A stretch of DNA of 64,000 nt from NCBI RefSeq assembly GCF_001889045.1, contig NZ_CP018155.1:1297001-1361000 (forward strand), written 5' to 3'. Below are positions 17,502-25,557 of this stretch, piece by piece. The number at the start of each line of letters is the position of its first letter. Positions within the stretch are counted from its first letter, which is position 1. The DNA comes from Tenacibaculum todarodis (lineage in GTDB: Bacteria > Bacteroidota > Bacteroidia > Flavobacteriales > Flavobacteriaceae). Position numbers and translations under genes: made by a program. The notes under the pieces are model-generated. The model was not told the origin of the DNA, searched no databases, and saw only the letters and a list, made by a program, of their open reading frames with translations.

Positions 17502-18107
17502 ATGATATTTTACGGAACAAAAGGTTCTCATCTTAATAGTGAAAGAAAAGGAGGTATAAAATGCGACAACTGTAACGAGATTACAAACCACAATGTTTCT
17601 GTTTATGGGCAATATGGTTATTTATATTGGATTCCGGTATTTCCAATGGGTAAAAAAGTGTTTTCTGAATGTACAAACTGTAAAATAACAACTGACTTTA
17701 AAGGAATGAACGAGAAGCTTAGACAAGCTTCTGCAGACGTAAAGCGAAACACAAAAACGCCAATTTGGTATTGGTCTGGCTTGGCTATTATTGCACTACT
17801 AATTGCATTTGCCATATATTCTGCTAAAGAACATAATAAAGATGTAGAAAACTATATTTTAAACCCAGCAAAAGGAGATGTAATAGAATTTAAGAATAAG
17901 GAATCTGGATATTACTCAACTTTAAGAATAGAATCTCTAAGTAAAGACTCCATTTATGTAATTCAAAATAATTATGAAACCGACAAAAAGAGCGGGATTT
18001 CTGACATTGACAAAGACAAAAATTATACTACCGAAACTTACAGTTTAGGCAAAAATGAAATACAAAACTTATTTGATGAAGGAATATTTTACGATATAAA
18101 TAGATAA
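17502..18107 (+). CDS. Zinc-ribbon membrane protein
   Basis: 201 residues. Two CxxC knuckles (CDNC at 21-24 and CTNC at 57-60) form a likely zinc ribbon. One predicted membrane span lies at about 88-107, followed by a 90-residue hydrophilic C-terminal domain, Lys/Asp-rich with no known motif. The ribbon would be cytoplasmic if the basic residues before the span follow the positive-inside rule, putting the C-terminal domain outside. Function unknown. It ends 6 bases before the convergent menE stop. Confidence 0.7.
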   Translation: MIFYGTKGSHLNSERKGGIKCDNCNEITNHNVSVYGQYGYLYWIPVFPMGKKVFSECTNCKITTDFKGMNEKLRQASADVKRNTKTPIWYWSGLAIIALLIAFAIYSAKEHNKDVENYILNPAKGDVIEFKNKESGYYSTLRIESLSKDSIYVIQNNYETDKKSGISDIDKDKNYTTETYSLGKNEIQNLFDEGIFYDINR

Positions 18108-18112
18108 AACTG

Positions 18113-19183
18113 TCAGTTAAATACAATTAAATCCAATGTTTTAGTACGTTGGATTTTTTTTGTTTCAGTTTCTATAAATGTATCTACAAAATAAATTTCT
18201 TTAGGAACTTCATATTTTGAGAGCGAATCTAGATTTTTTATTTTAAATAATAAAGACTTCTCTACTTCGTTCGAAGTGACATTATTTTCAATAACAAGAA
18301 TTAATTTTTCTCCTAAAGTTGAATCTGGGATTCCAGCTACAAAAAAACGTTGGGTAATAATTTCTGATAGCTTTTCCTCTATTTTCTCTGGATGCAATTT
18401 AATTCCGCCTGAATTGATTACGTTATCAAAACGCCCTAGCCATTCAAATTGATTTTCAGAAACTAACTGAACAACATCATTTGTAACAACCAATTCTTTC
18501 GATACTTTTGGAGCTTGAATAACTAAACAGTTTCTTGCGTCAATGTAAATTTTAACTTTTGGGAGAACTTGATAAAAAGATTGCCTCGTTCCTCGCAATA
18601 ACGAAAAGTTATTTAGCTTTTTTACCGCTATATGTGTAATTGTTTCTGTCATTCCATACGTAGCAAAAACTTCAGTTTTTATATGCTGCATATTCATTTG
18701 TAGTTCTTTTGAAACAACGCCACCACCAACAATTAGTTTTTTAATTTTATGCAACTCAAGTAAAGAGTTTTGAACCTGCATTGGTACCATTGCAGAAAAA
18801 TTATATTCTTTATTAATATTAACTTTGGAAGTTGGCGCTACAATATCCAATTGCCAACCTAAAGTTAAAGCTCTAACCAACATCATTTTTCCAGCAATAT
18901 AACCTGGAGACAAACACAATAAAGCAGTTGTATTTTCAAATAACTCAAAGAAATCACCAGTAGCTAAAGCTGAGTTTAACATAAACTCTTTTTTCAACTG
19001 AATTACTTTCGGTTTACCTGTAGAACCTGAAGTTTGTACAGGAATTTCATCTGAAGAAAACCAATTAAATAAAAATGAATAGGATGCAGATTCATTAATT
19101 CTCACATAAGATAGGAGTTCATTTACAGAAGTAAATGATTTTCCGTTTAACTTAAAATTTTTATGAAAATTATTTTTATTCAT
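18113..19183 (-). CDS. menE: o-Succinylbenzoate-CoA ligase-like AMP-binding enzyme
   Basis: 356 residues. ANL-superfamily adenylation enzyme: the P-loop-like QTSGSTGKPK is near residue 54, ATYGMTET follows, and GRFDNVINSGG marks the hinge before the small C-terminal domain. It would activate o-succinylbenzoate with CoA in menaquinone synthesis. At 356 residues it is shorter than the usual 450-490 of MenE, in keeping with the compact Bacteroidota form. Its place in a minus-strand run with menC and menA supports the call. Its last codons overlap a terminator used by the opposite strand. Confidence 0.85.
   Translation of the reverse strand: MNKNNFHKNFKLNGKSFTSVNELLSYVRINESASYSFLFNWFSSDEIPVQTSGSTGKPKVIQLKKEFMLNSALATGDFFELFENTTALLCLSPGYIAGKMMLVRALTLGWQLDIVAPTSKVNINKEYNFSAMVPMQVQNSLLELHKIKKLIVGGGVVSKELQMNMQHIKTEVFATYGMTETITHIAVKKLNNFSLLRGTRQSFYQVLPKVKIYIDARNCLVIQAPKVSKELVVTNDVVQLVSENQFEWLGRFDNVINSGGIKLHPEKIEEKLSEIITQRFFVAGIPDSTLGEKLILVIENNVTSNEVEKSLLFKIKNLDSLSKYEVPKEIYFVDTFIETETKKIQRTKTLDLIVFN
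18129..18161 (+). terminator. Plus-strand terminator embedded in the 3' end of menE
   Basis: Stem AAATCCAATGT/ACGTTGGATTT with one mismatch, followed by a run of eight T. It starts 16 bases inside the convergent menE coding sequence and would end the zinc-ribbon transcript. Confidence 0.8.
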
Positions 19184-19189
19184 TGAGAA

Positions 19190-19215
19190 GAATCCTGCTT
19201 TCGCAGGAATGACAG
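19190..19215. repeat. REP-like single unit
   Basis: GAATCCTGCTTTCGCAGGAATGACAG, one palindromic unit of the GTCATTCCTGC family, filling the short spacer between the CPBP protease gene and menE. Confidence 0.85.
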
Positions 19216-19221
19216 ATTAAA

Positions 19222-20199
19222 TTAATAAGTATCTTCAATTAAACTATATTGGTCATTTTGTAAATTTTCTTTTGGCTTTTCTATTTTACCAAATAGGTTT
19301 TCTTTCCAATTTGTCCACCCATATTTTTTTGAAAAGACAAACAATAATAATGGATACAAAACAAAAACAGGAAAAAACATTTCCCAACCTACTGAAGGCT
19401 CAGAAGTATCAATATACAAAGCATCGGTTTGAAAAACCGTCCAATCTGTAGTTACAAAAAATGCTGCTACAATATTATTTACCGCATGTAAACCTAGCGC
19501 CAACTCTGTTCCTTCATCCATTAATGTTGTTATTCCGTATAAAAGTCCAGTTCCTATATAAAAAACAAATGCAACGTAACCTAACTTATCAATCTCTGGA
19601 TTTGCTCCATGCATTAATCCAAAAACTACCGAAGTAAAGATTAAAGGGAACCATCTATTCTTAACCAAAATCCCTAAACTTTGCATAAAATAACCTCTAA
19701 ACAACAATTCTTCGAAACTTGTTTGAAAGGGCAAAAACAACAACGAAACAGCTAATAATATAAAAAACGGAACTGCTTTAAAATTCCAGGTATAATTTTC
19801 TGGTGTTAAAAATAAACCTACAACTATCATTAAACCGGCTAAAATTCCCCAAGTTATAAATCCGAACCAAAAACGTTTCCAATCTATGCTATTTCTACTT
19901 GTTACTAAAGATGTAAAACTACGTTTGTGCACATATTTTATACCTAAAAACAGAAATAATAACCCCATTGCAAAGGTAAAAATCAACAAAAATAAATACA
20001 GCGAACTGTTAATTCCTAAGCCCATAAAACTGTTTTCGGCTGCACGACTAAACTCATTCATATCGGCAGAATGTGTAACAGCTACAGCTAATAAAGGTAG
20101 AATACCAATTATTTGCCAACCAAAAATTACCAATAAAATTGTACCAACGTAGGTTAACCAACTATTTTCTCCTTTGTATGCTTGTTGAATGAAATTCAT
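19222..20199 (-). CDS. CPBP-family intramembrane glutamic endopeptidase
   Basis: 325 residues with about eight predicted membrane segments. The diagnostic Glu-Glu-x3-Arg motif appears as FEELLFRGYF, with the later FGLMHG and LGLHAVNN motifs supplying the expected histidines. Members cleave within membranes or modify prenylated or immunity substrates; the substrate here is unknown. It lies between menC (2 bases away) and menE, an arrangement that suggests co-transcription rather than a menaquinone enzyme role. The catalytic set appears intact. Confidence 0.9.
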   Translation of the reverse strand: MNFIQQAYKGENSWLTYVGTILLVIFGWQIIGILPLLAVAVTHSADMNEFSRAAENSFMGLGINSSLYLFLLIFTFAMGLLFLFLGIKYVHKRSFTSLVTSRNSIDWKRFWFGFITWGILAGLMIVVGLFLTPENYTWNFKAVPFFILLAVSLLFLPFQTSFEELLFRGYFMQSLGILVKNRWFPLIFTSVVFGLMHGANPEIDKLGYVAFVFYIGTGLLYGITTLMDEGTELALGLHAVNNIVAAFFVTTDWTVFQTDALYIDTSEPSVGWEMFFPVFVLYPLLLFVFSKKYGWTNWKENLFGKIEKPKENLQNDQYSLIEDTY

Positions 20200-20201
20200 G
20201 A

Positions 20202-21260
20202 TTATAAATTAAAGTTCCAATTTACAGTTGGATTATATTGTAATGTTCCGCTTTTTACTTCTAACGGACTTTCAAAATTATTGGTAAATAAACTTCCAGT
20301 TCCTAAACCTTGTGGTAATTTATTTTGCAAAGTGTAAGTAAATTGCGCAATTGCATTTAAACCAACATTGCTTTCTAAAGCGGATGTTATCCAATTATTT
20401 ATATGTTGTTTTTCTGCTATATTAATCCACTCTTTACTACCAGCAAAACCACCAACCAAACTTGGTTTCAATATAATATATTGTGGTTTAATTGTAGTAA
20501 TACATTTTTCTTTTTCTTTAGAAGAAAACACACCAATTAACTCTTCATCTAAAGCGATTGGCAACGGTGTTTTTTCGCATAAACCTGCCATTTCTTGCCA
20601 TTGACCTTGTTTTATAGGTTGTTCTATTGAATGAAGTTCCAATGCTGATAATTGCTGTAATTTAGTTAAGGCTTCGTTAGGTTTAAAAGCACCGTTTGCA
20701 TCTACTCTTAGTTCAATTTCTTTTGCTGAAAATTCTTTTCTAATTGATTTTAATAGTTCTATTTCAGTATTAAAATCGATTGCACCAATTTTCATTTTTA
20801 TACAAGTAAATCCAGTTTTTAGCTTTTCTTTTATTTGGGTTTTCATAAAAGATTTATCGCCCATCCAAACTAAACCATTTATTGGAATTGCCGCTTTTCC
20901 ATTTGTAAATTCCGATGGAAATAAATTAAAAGAATCATTACTTTCTAAGGATAAAAAGGCTTGCTCTAATCCGAATTGTATTGATGGAAAGTCAACTATT
21001 TGTGGTAATAATTTTTCTAAACCTTGGTTGATCTTCTTACAAATCCATTGTAGTTTTTCTTCGTAATTTGGAATATCGTCTATACTTAAACCTCTAAATA
21101 GACCAGTTTCTCCAATTCCTGTTTTACCATCTTTTTTTAAAATGATAAACCAGGTTTCTTTGGTTCTTAAAATTCCGCGTGATGTTCCGCTTGGATTTTT
21201 AAAATTGAGAATGTATTTTTTGTAGGTTGCTGTTATCAAATTTTTTATTTTTCCTGTCAT
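20202..21260 (-). CDS. menC: o-Succinylbenzoate synthase (enolase superfamily)
   Basis: 352 residues. Enolase-superfamily layout: the Lys-x-Lys pair in CIKMKIG, metal ligands in DANGAF, EQPI and DEELIG, and a late Lys in YIILKPSLVGG. Dehydrates SHCHC to o-succinylbenzoate in menaquinone synthesis. The alternative is a dipeptide epimerase, but the menE and menA neighbours favour MenC. A palindromic repeat pair and a longer structured repeat lie immediately upstream. Confidence 0.88.
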   Translation of the reverse strand: MTGKIKNLITATYKKYILNFKNPSGTSRGILRTKETWFIILKKDGKTGIGETGLFRGLSIDDIPNYEEKLQWICKKINQGLEKLLPQIVDFPSIQFGLEQAFLSLESNDSFNLFPSEFTNGKAAIPINGLVWMGDKSFMKTQIKEKLKTGFTCIKMKIGAIDFNTEIELLKSIRKEFSAKEIELRVDANGAFKPNEALTKLQQLSALELHSIEQPIKQGQWQEMAGLCEKTPLPIALDEELIGVFSSKEKEKCITTIKPQYIILKPSLVGGFAGSKEWINIAEKQHINNWITSALESNVGLNAIAQFTYTLQNKLPQGLGTGSLFTNNFESPLEVKSGTLQYNPTVNWNFNL

Positions 21261-21322
21261 TCCTGCGAAAGCAGGAATCTATACTGTTGTCTGTTTGGAT
21301 TCCTGCCTACGCAGGAATGACA
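21255..21322. repeat. REP-like palindrome pair (GTCATTCCTGC family)
   Basis: Head-to-head units starting TGTCATTCCTGCG and ending GCAGGAATGACA. It overlaps the first codons of menC and runs directly into the structured repeat copy B. Confidence 0.9.
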
Positions 21323-21337
21323 GTATGTTAGCAAGTA

Positions 21338-21420
21338 CGCCCGCGTTAGGGATTGAGCGGTTTGTTTGAGCTCTCACGCTTTTTGGCGTGAAGCGAGTAG
21401 CGAAAGCCCGCTTGAACGCC
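21338..21420 (+). repeat. Dispersed structured repeat, copy B
   Basis: Its first 36 bases (21338-21373, opening CGCCCGCGTTAGGGATTGA) match copy C at 48838-48873 on the other strand with three differences. It contains a short stem TCACGC/GCGTGA (21374-21391) and then GCGAGTAGCGAAAGCCCG, also shared with copy C. Confidence 0.85.
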
Positions 21421-21426
21421 CAAATT

Positions 21427-21939
21427 TTACTTTTCTGCAAGCTCTTTAAAACGGTTCATATAACTAACACTTTGCGTTTGTAAAGCCGATTTAAAATAAG
21501 GAAACATGCAAGACATTATATAGCTTTTTGCCTCCACAGTACAGTATTGCACGATTTTAGTCTTATTACCATTTGCTATAAAATTAAAATCGTCTGTTTT
21601 AATCATTTGATCAGAATCGAATTGAAATGTCATTTTTTCATTAAGAACATGAGACATTATTTTCTCTGTCATTTCCATGGTTTGTCCTTGACTTTCAATT
21701 AACATTTTATAACTACTTCCAATTTTACCTGCTCTAACTTCTATTGGTTCAATCGATTGTACTTCTGGCATCCAATCTTTTAATGTTTCTGGATTATCGA
21801 ACAATGCAAAAACTTCGTTAATTGGTTTATTAACCTCAATTTCTGCTGTGTATTTAGTTTCTTTTACCACCAAACCTGTTGCTAAAAAGACTACAGTTAG
21901 TGCGATTATGATTCCGAGGATAATTTTTATTGCTTTCAT
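21427..21939 (-). CDS. SRPBCC-family membrane-anchored protein
   Basis: 170 residues: an N-terminal membrane span (about 5-25) followed by a START/SRPBCC-type domain (VNKPINEVFALFDNPETLKD is the typical first helix). Such domains bind hydrophobic ligands; with menaquinone genes on either side a lipid or quinone ligand is conceivable, but that is speculation. The C-terminal helix ends SVSYMNRFKELAEK, typical of the fold. No catalytic residues apparent. Confidence 0.85.
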   Translation of the reverse strand: MKAIKIILGIIIALTVVFLATGLVVKETKYTAEIEVNKPINEVFALFDNPETLKDWMPEVQSIEPIEVRAGKIGSSYKMLIESQGQTMEMTEKIMSHVLNEKMTFQFDSDQMIKTDDFNFIANGNKTKIVQYCTVEAKSYIMSCMFPYFKSALQTQSVSYMNRFKELAEK

Positions 21940-21971
21940 TTTATATAAATGTAACTTATTGTGATTTATAG

Positions 21972-22355
21972 TTATTTGTTGTAATTAGTTTGTTCCTTGT
22001 TTATGTTTTTTCTTAAAACATTAATGTAATTATTGACCTTTACTCCTAAAATATCTAATTCTTTTAATAAACTGTTTGAAAGCTCTTCTTCAATCAACTG
22101 TCTATTTTTGGATTTTTTTAACCACGTTTTTGTCTCATATAAAGAACCTCTTGAATAATAAATAAATTTTAATCTGTCTTTATAGTGAAATCGACCAAAA
22201 CCTTCCGAAATATTTGCTCCAACACTATCTGCGGAGCGAACCATTTACTTACCTACAGTATCTTTTTTGAAATAATCCCACCCAACAACTTCATTCCAAA
22301 TTCTATCCGCGATGGAATTAGCTTTTTGATATATTTCTAAATCTTCTAAATTCAT
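21972..22355 (-). pseudogene. Four-helix-bundle (S23-type) protein gene split by a nonsense codon
   Basis: An ATG at 22353-22355 opens 36 codons (MNLEDLEIYQKANSIADRIW ... KKDTVGK) ending in TAA at 22245-22247; the same frame continues at once with ATG GTT CGC (MVRSADSVGANISEGFGRF) for 90 more residues. Family members normally read KDTVGxQxVRSADS without a break, so a single CAA to TAA change fits well. Either the gene is dead or the ATG right after the stop allows restart and a two-piece protein. These small helical proteins are known from rRNA intervening sequences and as free-standing genes; function unknown. Confidence 0.85.
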
Positions 22356-22413
22356 ATTTTTTTTACAAAATACGAAAAACTATAAATCACAACAAATCTC
22401 TACCTAATTGCTC

Positions 22414-23313
22414 TTACATAACTTGCCCTAAACCGAATAAAATTGCAAACAAAAATGTGCTTAACGCTACTTTTTTAAGTTCGCTATCTAATTCTGAGTG
22501 AATGATATTTTTACCGACAGTTATCATATTTAAAATCAACGGAATAAATGCGATTAAAAAAAGAAACTGCAATGGTGATTTGTAGTTTAAGAATGTATAA
22601 ATTACTGCTGAGACCAACGCTCCAACAATTAAAAAGTAATGATAAGTTTTTGCTTTTTGACTTCCAATTTTGACAACTAATGTGTTTTTCCCAACTTTTG
22701 CATCGTTAATTCTATCGCGCATATTATTGAGATTTAACACTGCTGTTGATAATAATCCGACTGAAATTGCTGGTAAGAAAATCTCATAATTTAATTGTTT
22801 TGTGTACAAGAAATAAGTTCCTACAGTTGCTACAACTCCGAAGAAAATGAAAACGAATACATCTCCAAATCCGCTATAACCATAAGCCGAATTACCAACT
22901 GTGTACTTTATTGCGGCTACAATTGAAGCAATTCCGAGCACAAAAAACAATACTGAATATCCGAAATTTTCTTTTCCGAAAGAAACAAAAATTAACAACA
23001 ACGCTACAAATAAGCTTAAAACCGCTGTAACTACCATTGCACGTTTCATTTGTTTTGGTGTTATTGCTCCAGAGGAAACCATGCGCACTTCTCCTTCTCT
23101 ATTATCGTCTGTTCCTTTTATTCCATCTCCGTAATCGTTTGCAAAGTTTGATAATACTTGAAAACCGATTGTGGTTAGGATTGCTAAAAAGAATATTGCG
23201 TAGTTTTTTTCACCTGAAGTTAAAAAGTTAGCCAAAAAAGCCCCTGTAATAATTCCAGAAACCGAAAGTGGTAAGGTTCTTAAACGTGCGGCTTTTATGT
23301 AATTTTTTAGCAT
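22414..23313 (-). CDS. menA: 1,4-dihydroxy-2-naphthoate polyprenyltransferase
   Basis: 299 residues with about eight or nine membrane spans. UbiA-superfamily prenyl transferase that attaches the isoprenoid tail to DHNA, making demethylmenaquinone. The Asp-rich motif NDYGDGIKGTDD and a second NNMRDRINDAKVGK are present. I place the start at the ATG at 23311-23313 (MLKNYIKAARLRTLPLS). The frame is open to 23394, but those extra residues read VIPAQAGIL, the translation of a palindromic repeat, and are unlikely to be protein. Confidence 0.92.
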   Translation of the reverse strand: MLKNYIKAARLRTLPLSVSGIITGAFLANFLTSGEKNYAIFFLAILTTIGFQVLSNFANDYGDGIKGTDDNREGEVRMVSSGAITPKQMKRAMVVTAVLSLFVALLLIFVSFGKENFGYSVLFFVLGIASIVAAIKYTVGNSAYGYSGFGDVFVFIFFGVVATVGTYFLYTKQLNYEIFLPAISVGLLSTAVLNLNNMRDRINDAKVGKNTLVVKIGSQKAKTYHYFLIVGALVSAVIYTFLNYKSPLQFLFLIAFIPLILNMITVGKNIIHSELDSELKKVALSTFLFAILFGLGQVM

Positions 23314-23337
23314 TGGTGTAGAAAGTGTCAAAAATAA

Positions 23338-23362
23338 GATTCCCGCTTGCGCGGGAATGACA
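23338..23362. repeat. REP-like single unit (GC-rich variant)
   Basis: GATTCCCGCTTGCGCGGGAATGACA, a single palindromic unit between the Fe-S protein gene and the true menA start. It explains the spurious N-terminal extension of menA. Confidence 0.85.
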
Positions 23363-23371
23363 ATTATAGGA

Positions 23372-24151
23372 TTATAAATTATTTGCTTCGGCAATTAATT
23401 CTGCAATGTCTTGTACTTTAACTTGGCTTTCTTTTTCCTTAAATTTAACTCCATCCGTCATCATAGTATTACAATAAGGACAACCTGTTGCAATAATTTG
23501 TGGCTTTGTTTCTAACGCATCTTCTGTACGTAAAACGTTAATGTCTTTATCGCCTTTTTCTGGCTCTTTAAACATTTGCGCTCCACCTGCTCCACAACAT
23601 AAAGCTGTAGATTTATTACGTTTCATTTCTGTTAAATTAACTCCTAAACGACGAATTAAATCACGTGGAGATTCATAAACATCATTTGCACGTCCTAAAT
23701 AACAAGGATCATGATACGTTAATCGTTTTCCTTTTAAATTAGTATCATCAACCGTTAAACGACCTTCGTCAATTAGTTTTTTTATGAATTGTGTATGATG
23801 AAAAACTTCATATTTACCTCCTAAAGACGGATATTCGTTTTTAAAAGTATTGAATGAATGCGGATCGCAAGTAACAATTGTTTTTACTTCATAACCATTT
23901 AACACTTCAATATTCATCATTGCCTGCATTTGAAACAAAAACTCGTTTCCTGCCCTTTTTGCAGCATCTCCTGTAGAACTTTCTTCGGTTCCAAGAACAG
24001 CAAAATCTACATTAGCTTGTTGTAAAATTTTTACAAAAGCACGTGTTATTTTCTTAGCTCTATCGTCATAACTTCCTGCAGCTCCAACCCAAAACAACAC
24101 TTCTGGTTGTTTTCCTTGAGCCATCATTTCTGCCATTGTTGGTACGTTCAT
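23372..24151 (-). CDS. CCG-domain (heterodisulfide-reductase-like) Fe-S protein
   Basis: 259 residues. One complete CCG motif is visible: a Cys in YHDPCYLGRAND, then CCGAGGAQMF, then ATGCPYCNTM. The N-terminal half keeps only isolated cysteines, so a single noncubane-type [4Fe-4S] site is expected. Such proteins (HdrB, GlpC, LutA relatives) pass electrons between quinones and soluble donors. It follows by 78 bases the membrane Fe-S protein gene, and the two probably form one complex. Confidence 0.88.
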   Translation of the reverse strand: MNVPTMAEMMAQGKQPEVLFWVGAAGSYDDRAKKITRAFVKILQQANVDFAVLGTEESSTGDAAKRAGNEFLFQMQAMMNIEVLNGYEVKTIVTCDPHSFNTFKNEYPSLGGKYEVFHHTQFIKKLIDEGRLTVDDTNLKGKRLTYHDPCYLGRANDVYESPRDLIRRLGVNLTEMKRNKSTALCCGAGGAQMFKEPEKGDKDINVLRTEDALETKPQIIATGCPYCNTMMTDGVKFKEKESQVKVQDIAELIAEANNL

Positions 24152-24229
24152 CTTTGTTAGTTTTAAGTTTTGAGTTCTTAGTTTTAAGTAGAAATACTTA
24201 ACACTAAAAACTAATAATTCAAAATTATT

Positions 24230-25546
24230 TTATTCTTCGTCTTTCCAGTTTAATCTGTCTTGTTGACTGTATTGCCAAGGTGCTCCGTTGTTCTCTATGT
24301 TTGTCATCATCATATTTAATTCCTGCGGAGCAGCAGATTCTTCCATTACTAAATATCTTCTCATATCCATAATTATTGATAATGGATCTATATTTACGGG
24401 ACATTCTTGCACACAAGCATTACAACTTGTACACGCCCAAAGTTCCTCTGGAGAAATATAATCGTTTAATAATTGTTTTCCGTCGTCTACAAAGGTTCCT
24501 CCATTAGCATCGATATTTTTACCAACCTCTTCCAAACGATCTCTTGTGTCCATCATAATTTTACGAGGAGACAATTCTTTACCTGTTAAGTTTGCAGGAC
24601 AAGCTGATGTACAACGTCCACATTCTGTACATGTATAAGCGTTCATTAACTGTACCCAATTTAAATCGGTTACATCTGAAGCTCCAAATTTTTCTGGTAC
24701 TTCATCTTCTGCTCCTTCTGCTGGTGCAGCGTAAGGATCTGCATCTGGATCCATCATCATTTTTACTTCTGAAGTAACTGAAGCTAAATTATCTAACTGA
24801 CCTTTTGGCTTTAGTTTTGCATAAAAAGTATTTGGAAACGCTAATAATATGTGTAAGTGTTTTGAATAATACAAGTAATTAAGGAATATTAAAATTCCGA
24901 TTATGTGAATCCACCAAGCTCCTTTTTCTATTGTATGTAATGCTTCTGGAGAAAATCCAGAAAACCATGGCGCTACAAATTGACTAATTGGATTTCCAAT
25001 TCCAGCTTGCTGAAAAGGAACATCTGTAGCATTCATAATAATGAATAAAGACATTAAAACCATTTCGAAATACAAGATGATATTTCCATCATTCTTTGGC
25101 CAACCTTTCATCTCTTTATTGAAAAATCTTTTGATTTGAGTAATATTTCTTCTCCACCAAAAAACTACAACAGCAATAAAAACTAAGGCTGCTAAAATTT
25201 CAAAAGTCCCTATTAAAAAACCATATAAACCATCACCTAAAACTCCAGAAAAAACCCTGTGAGTTCCAAATAAACCATCTATTATTATTTCTAAAACTTC
25301 AATATTAATAATTATAAAACCTAAATAAACAACAACGTGCAGTATTCCAGAAACTGGTCTACGTACCATTTTGTATTGCCCCAAAGCAATTTTAGCCATG
25401 TTTTTCCAACGTGCTGGTTGATTATCACTTCTATTTATGTCCTTACCTAATTTTATATTTCTAATTAGTTTACGAACGTTTGATGCAAAAAAGCCTAATC
25501 CTGCAATTAAAATTAGTGCAAAAAAGATATTTGGTAAATATTCCAT
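24230..25546 (-). CDS. Membrane-bound (Fe-S)-binding electron-transfer protein
   Basis: 438 residues. The N-terminal 230 residues carry about five membrane spans resembling a NarI/DsrM-type cytochrome b module, with His in GILHVVVYLGF and WWIHIIG as possible haem ligands. The C-terminal half has two [4Fe-4S] motifs, CTECGRCTSACPANL and CTSCNACVQECPVNI. Together with the CCG protein downstream this looks like a membrane oxidoreductase linking menaquinone to a soluble partner. Its electron donor is unknown. It starts 11 bases after the MlaD-like gene, in one operon. Confidence 0.9.
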   Translation of the reverse strand: MEYLPNIFFALILIAGLGFFASNVRKLIRNIKLGKDINRSDNQPARWKNMAKIALGQYKMVRRPVSGILHVVVYLGFIIINIEVLEIIIDGLFGTHRVFSGVLGDGLYGFLIGTFEILAALVFIAVVVFWWRRNITQIKRFFNKEMKGWPKNDGNIILYFEMVLMSLFIIMNATDVPFQQAGIGNPISQFVAPWFSGFSPEALHTIEKGAWWIHIIGILIFLNYLYYSKHLHILLAFPNTFYAKLKPKGQLDNLASVTSEVKMMMDPDADPYAAPAEGAEDEVPEKFGASDVTDLNWVQLMNAYTCTECGRCTSACPANLTGKELSPRKIMMDTRDRLEEVGKNIDANGGTFVDDGKQLLNDYISPEELWACTSCNACVQECPVNIDPLSIIMDMRRYLVMEESAAPQELNMMMTNIENNGAPWQYSQQDRLNWKDEE

Positions 25547-25557
25547 TGTATAATTTA

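Noticed and set aside
24225..24416. Small ORF overlapping the Fe-S protein gene
   Set aside because: It lies in another frame over well-conserved cluster-binding cysteines and has no family features.
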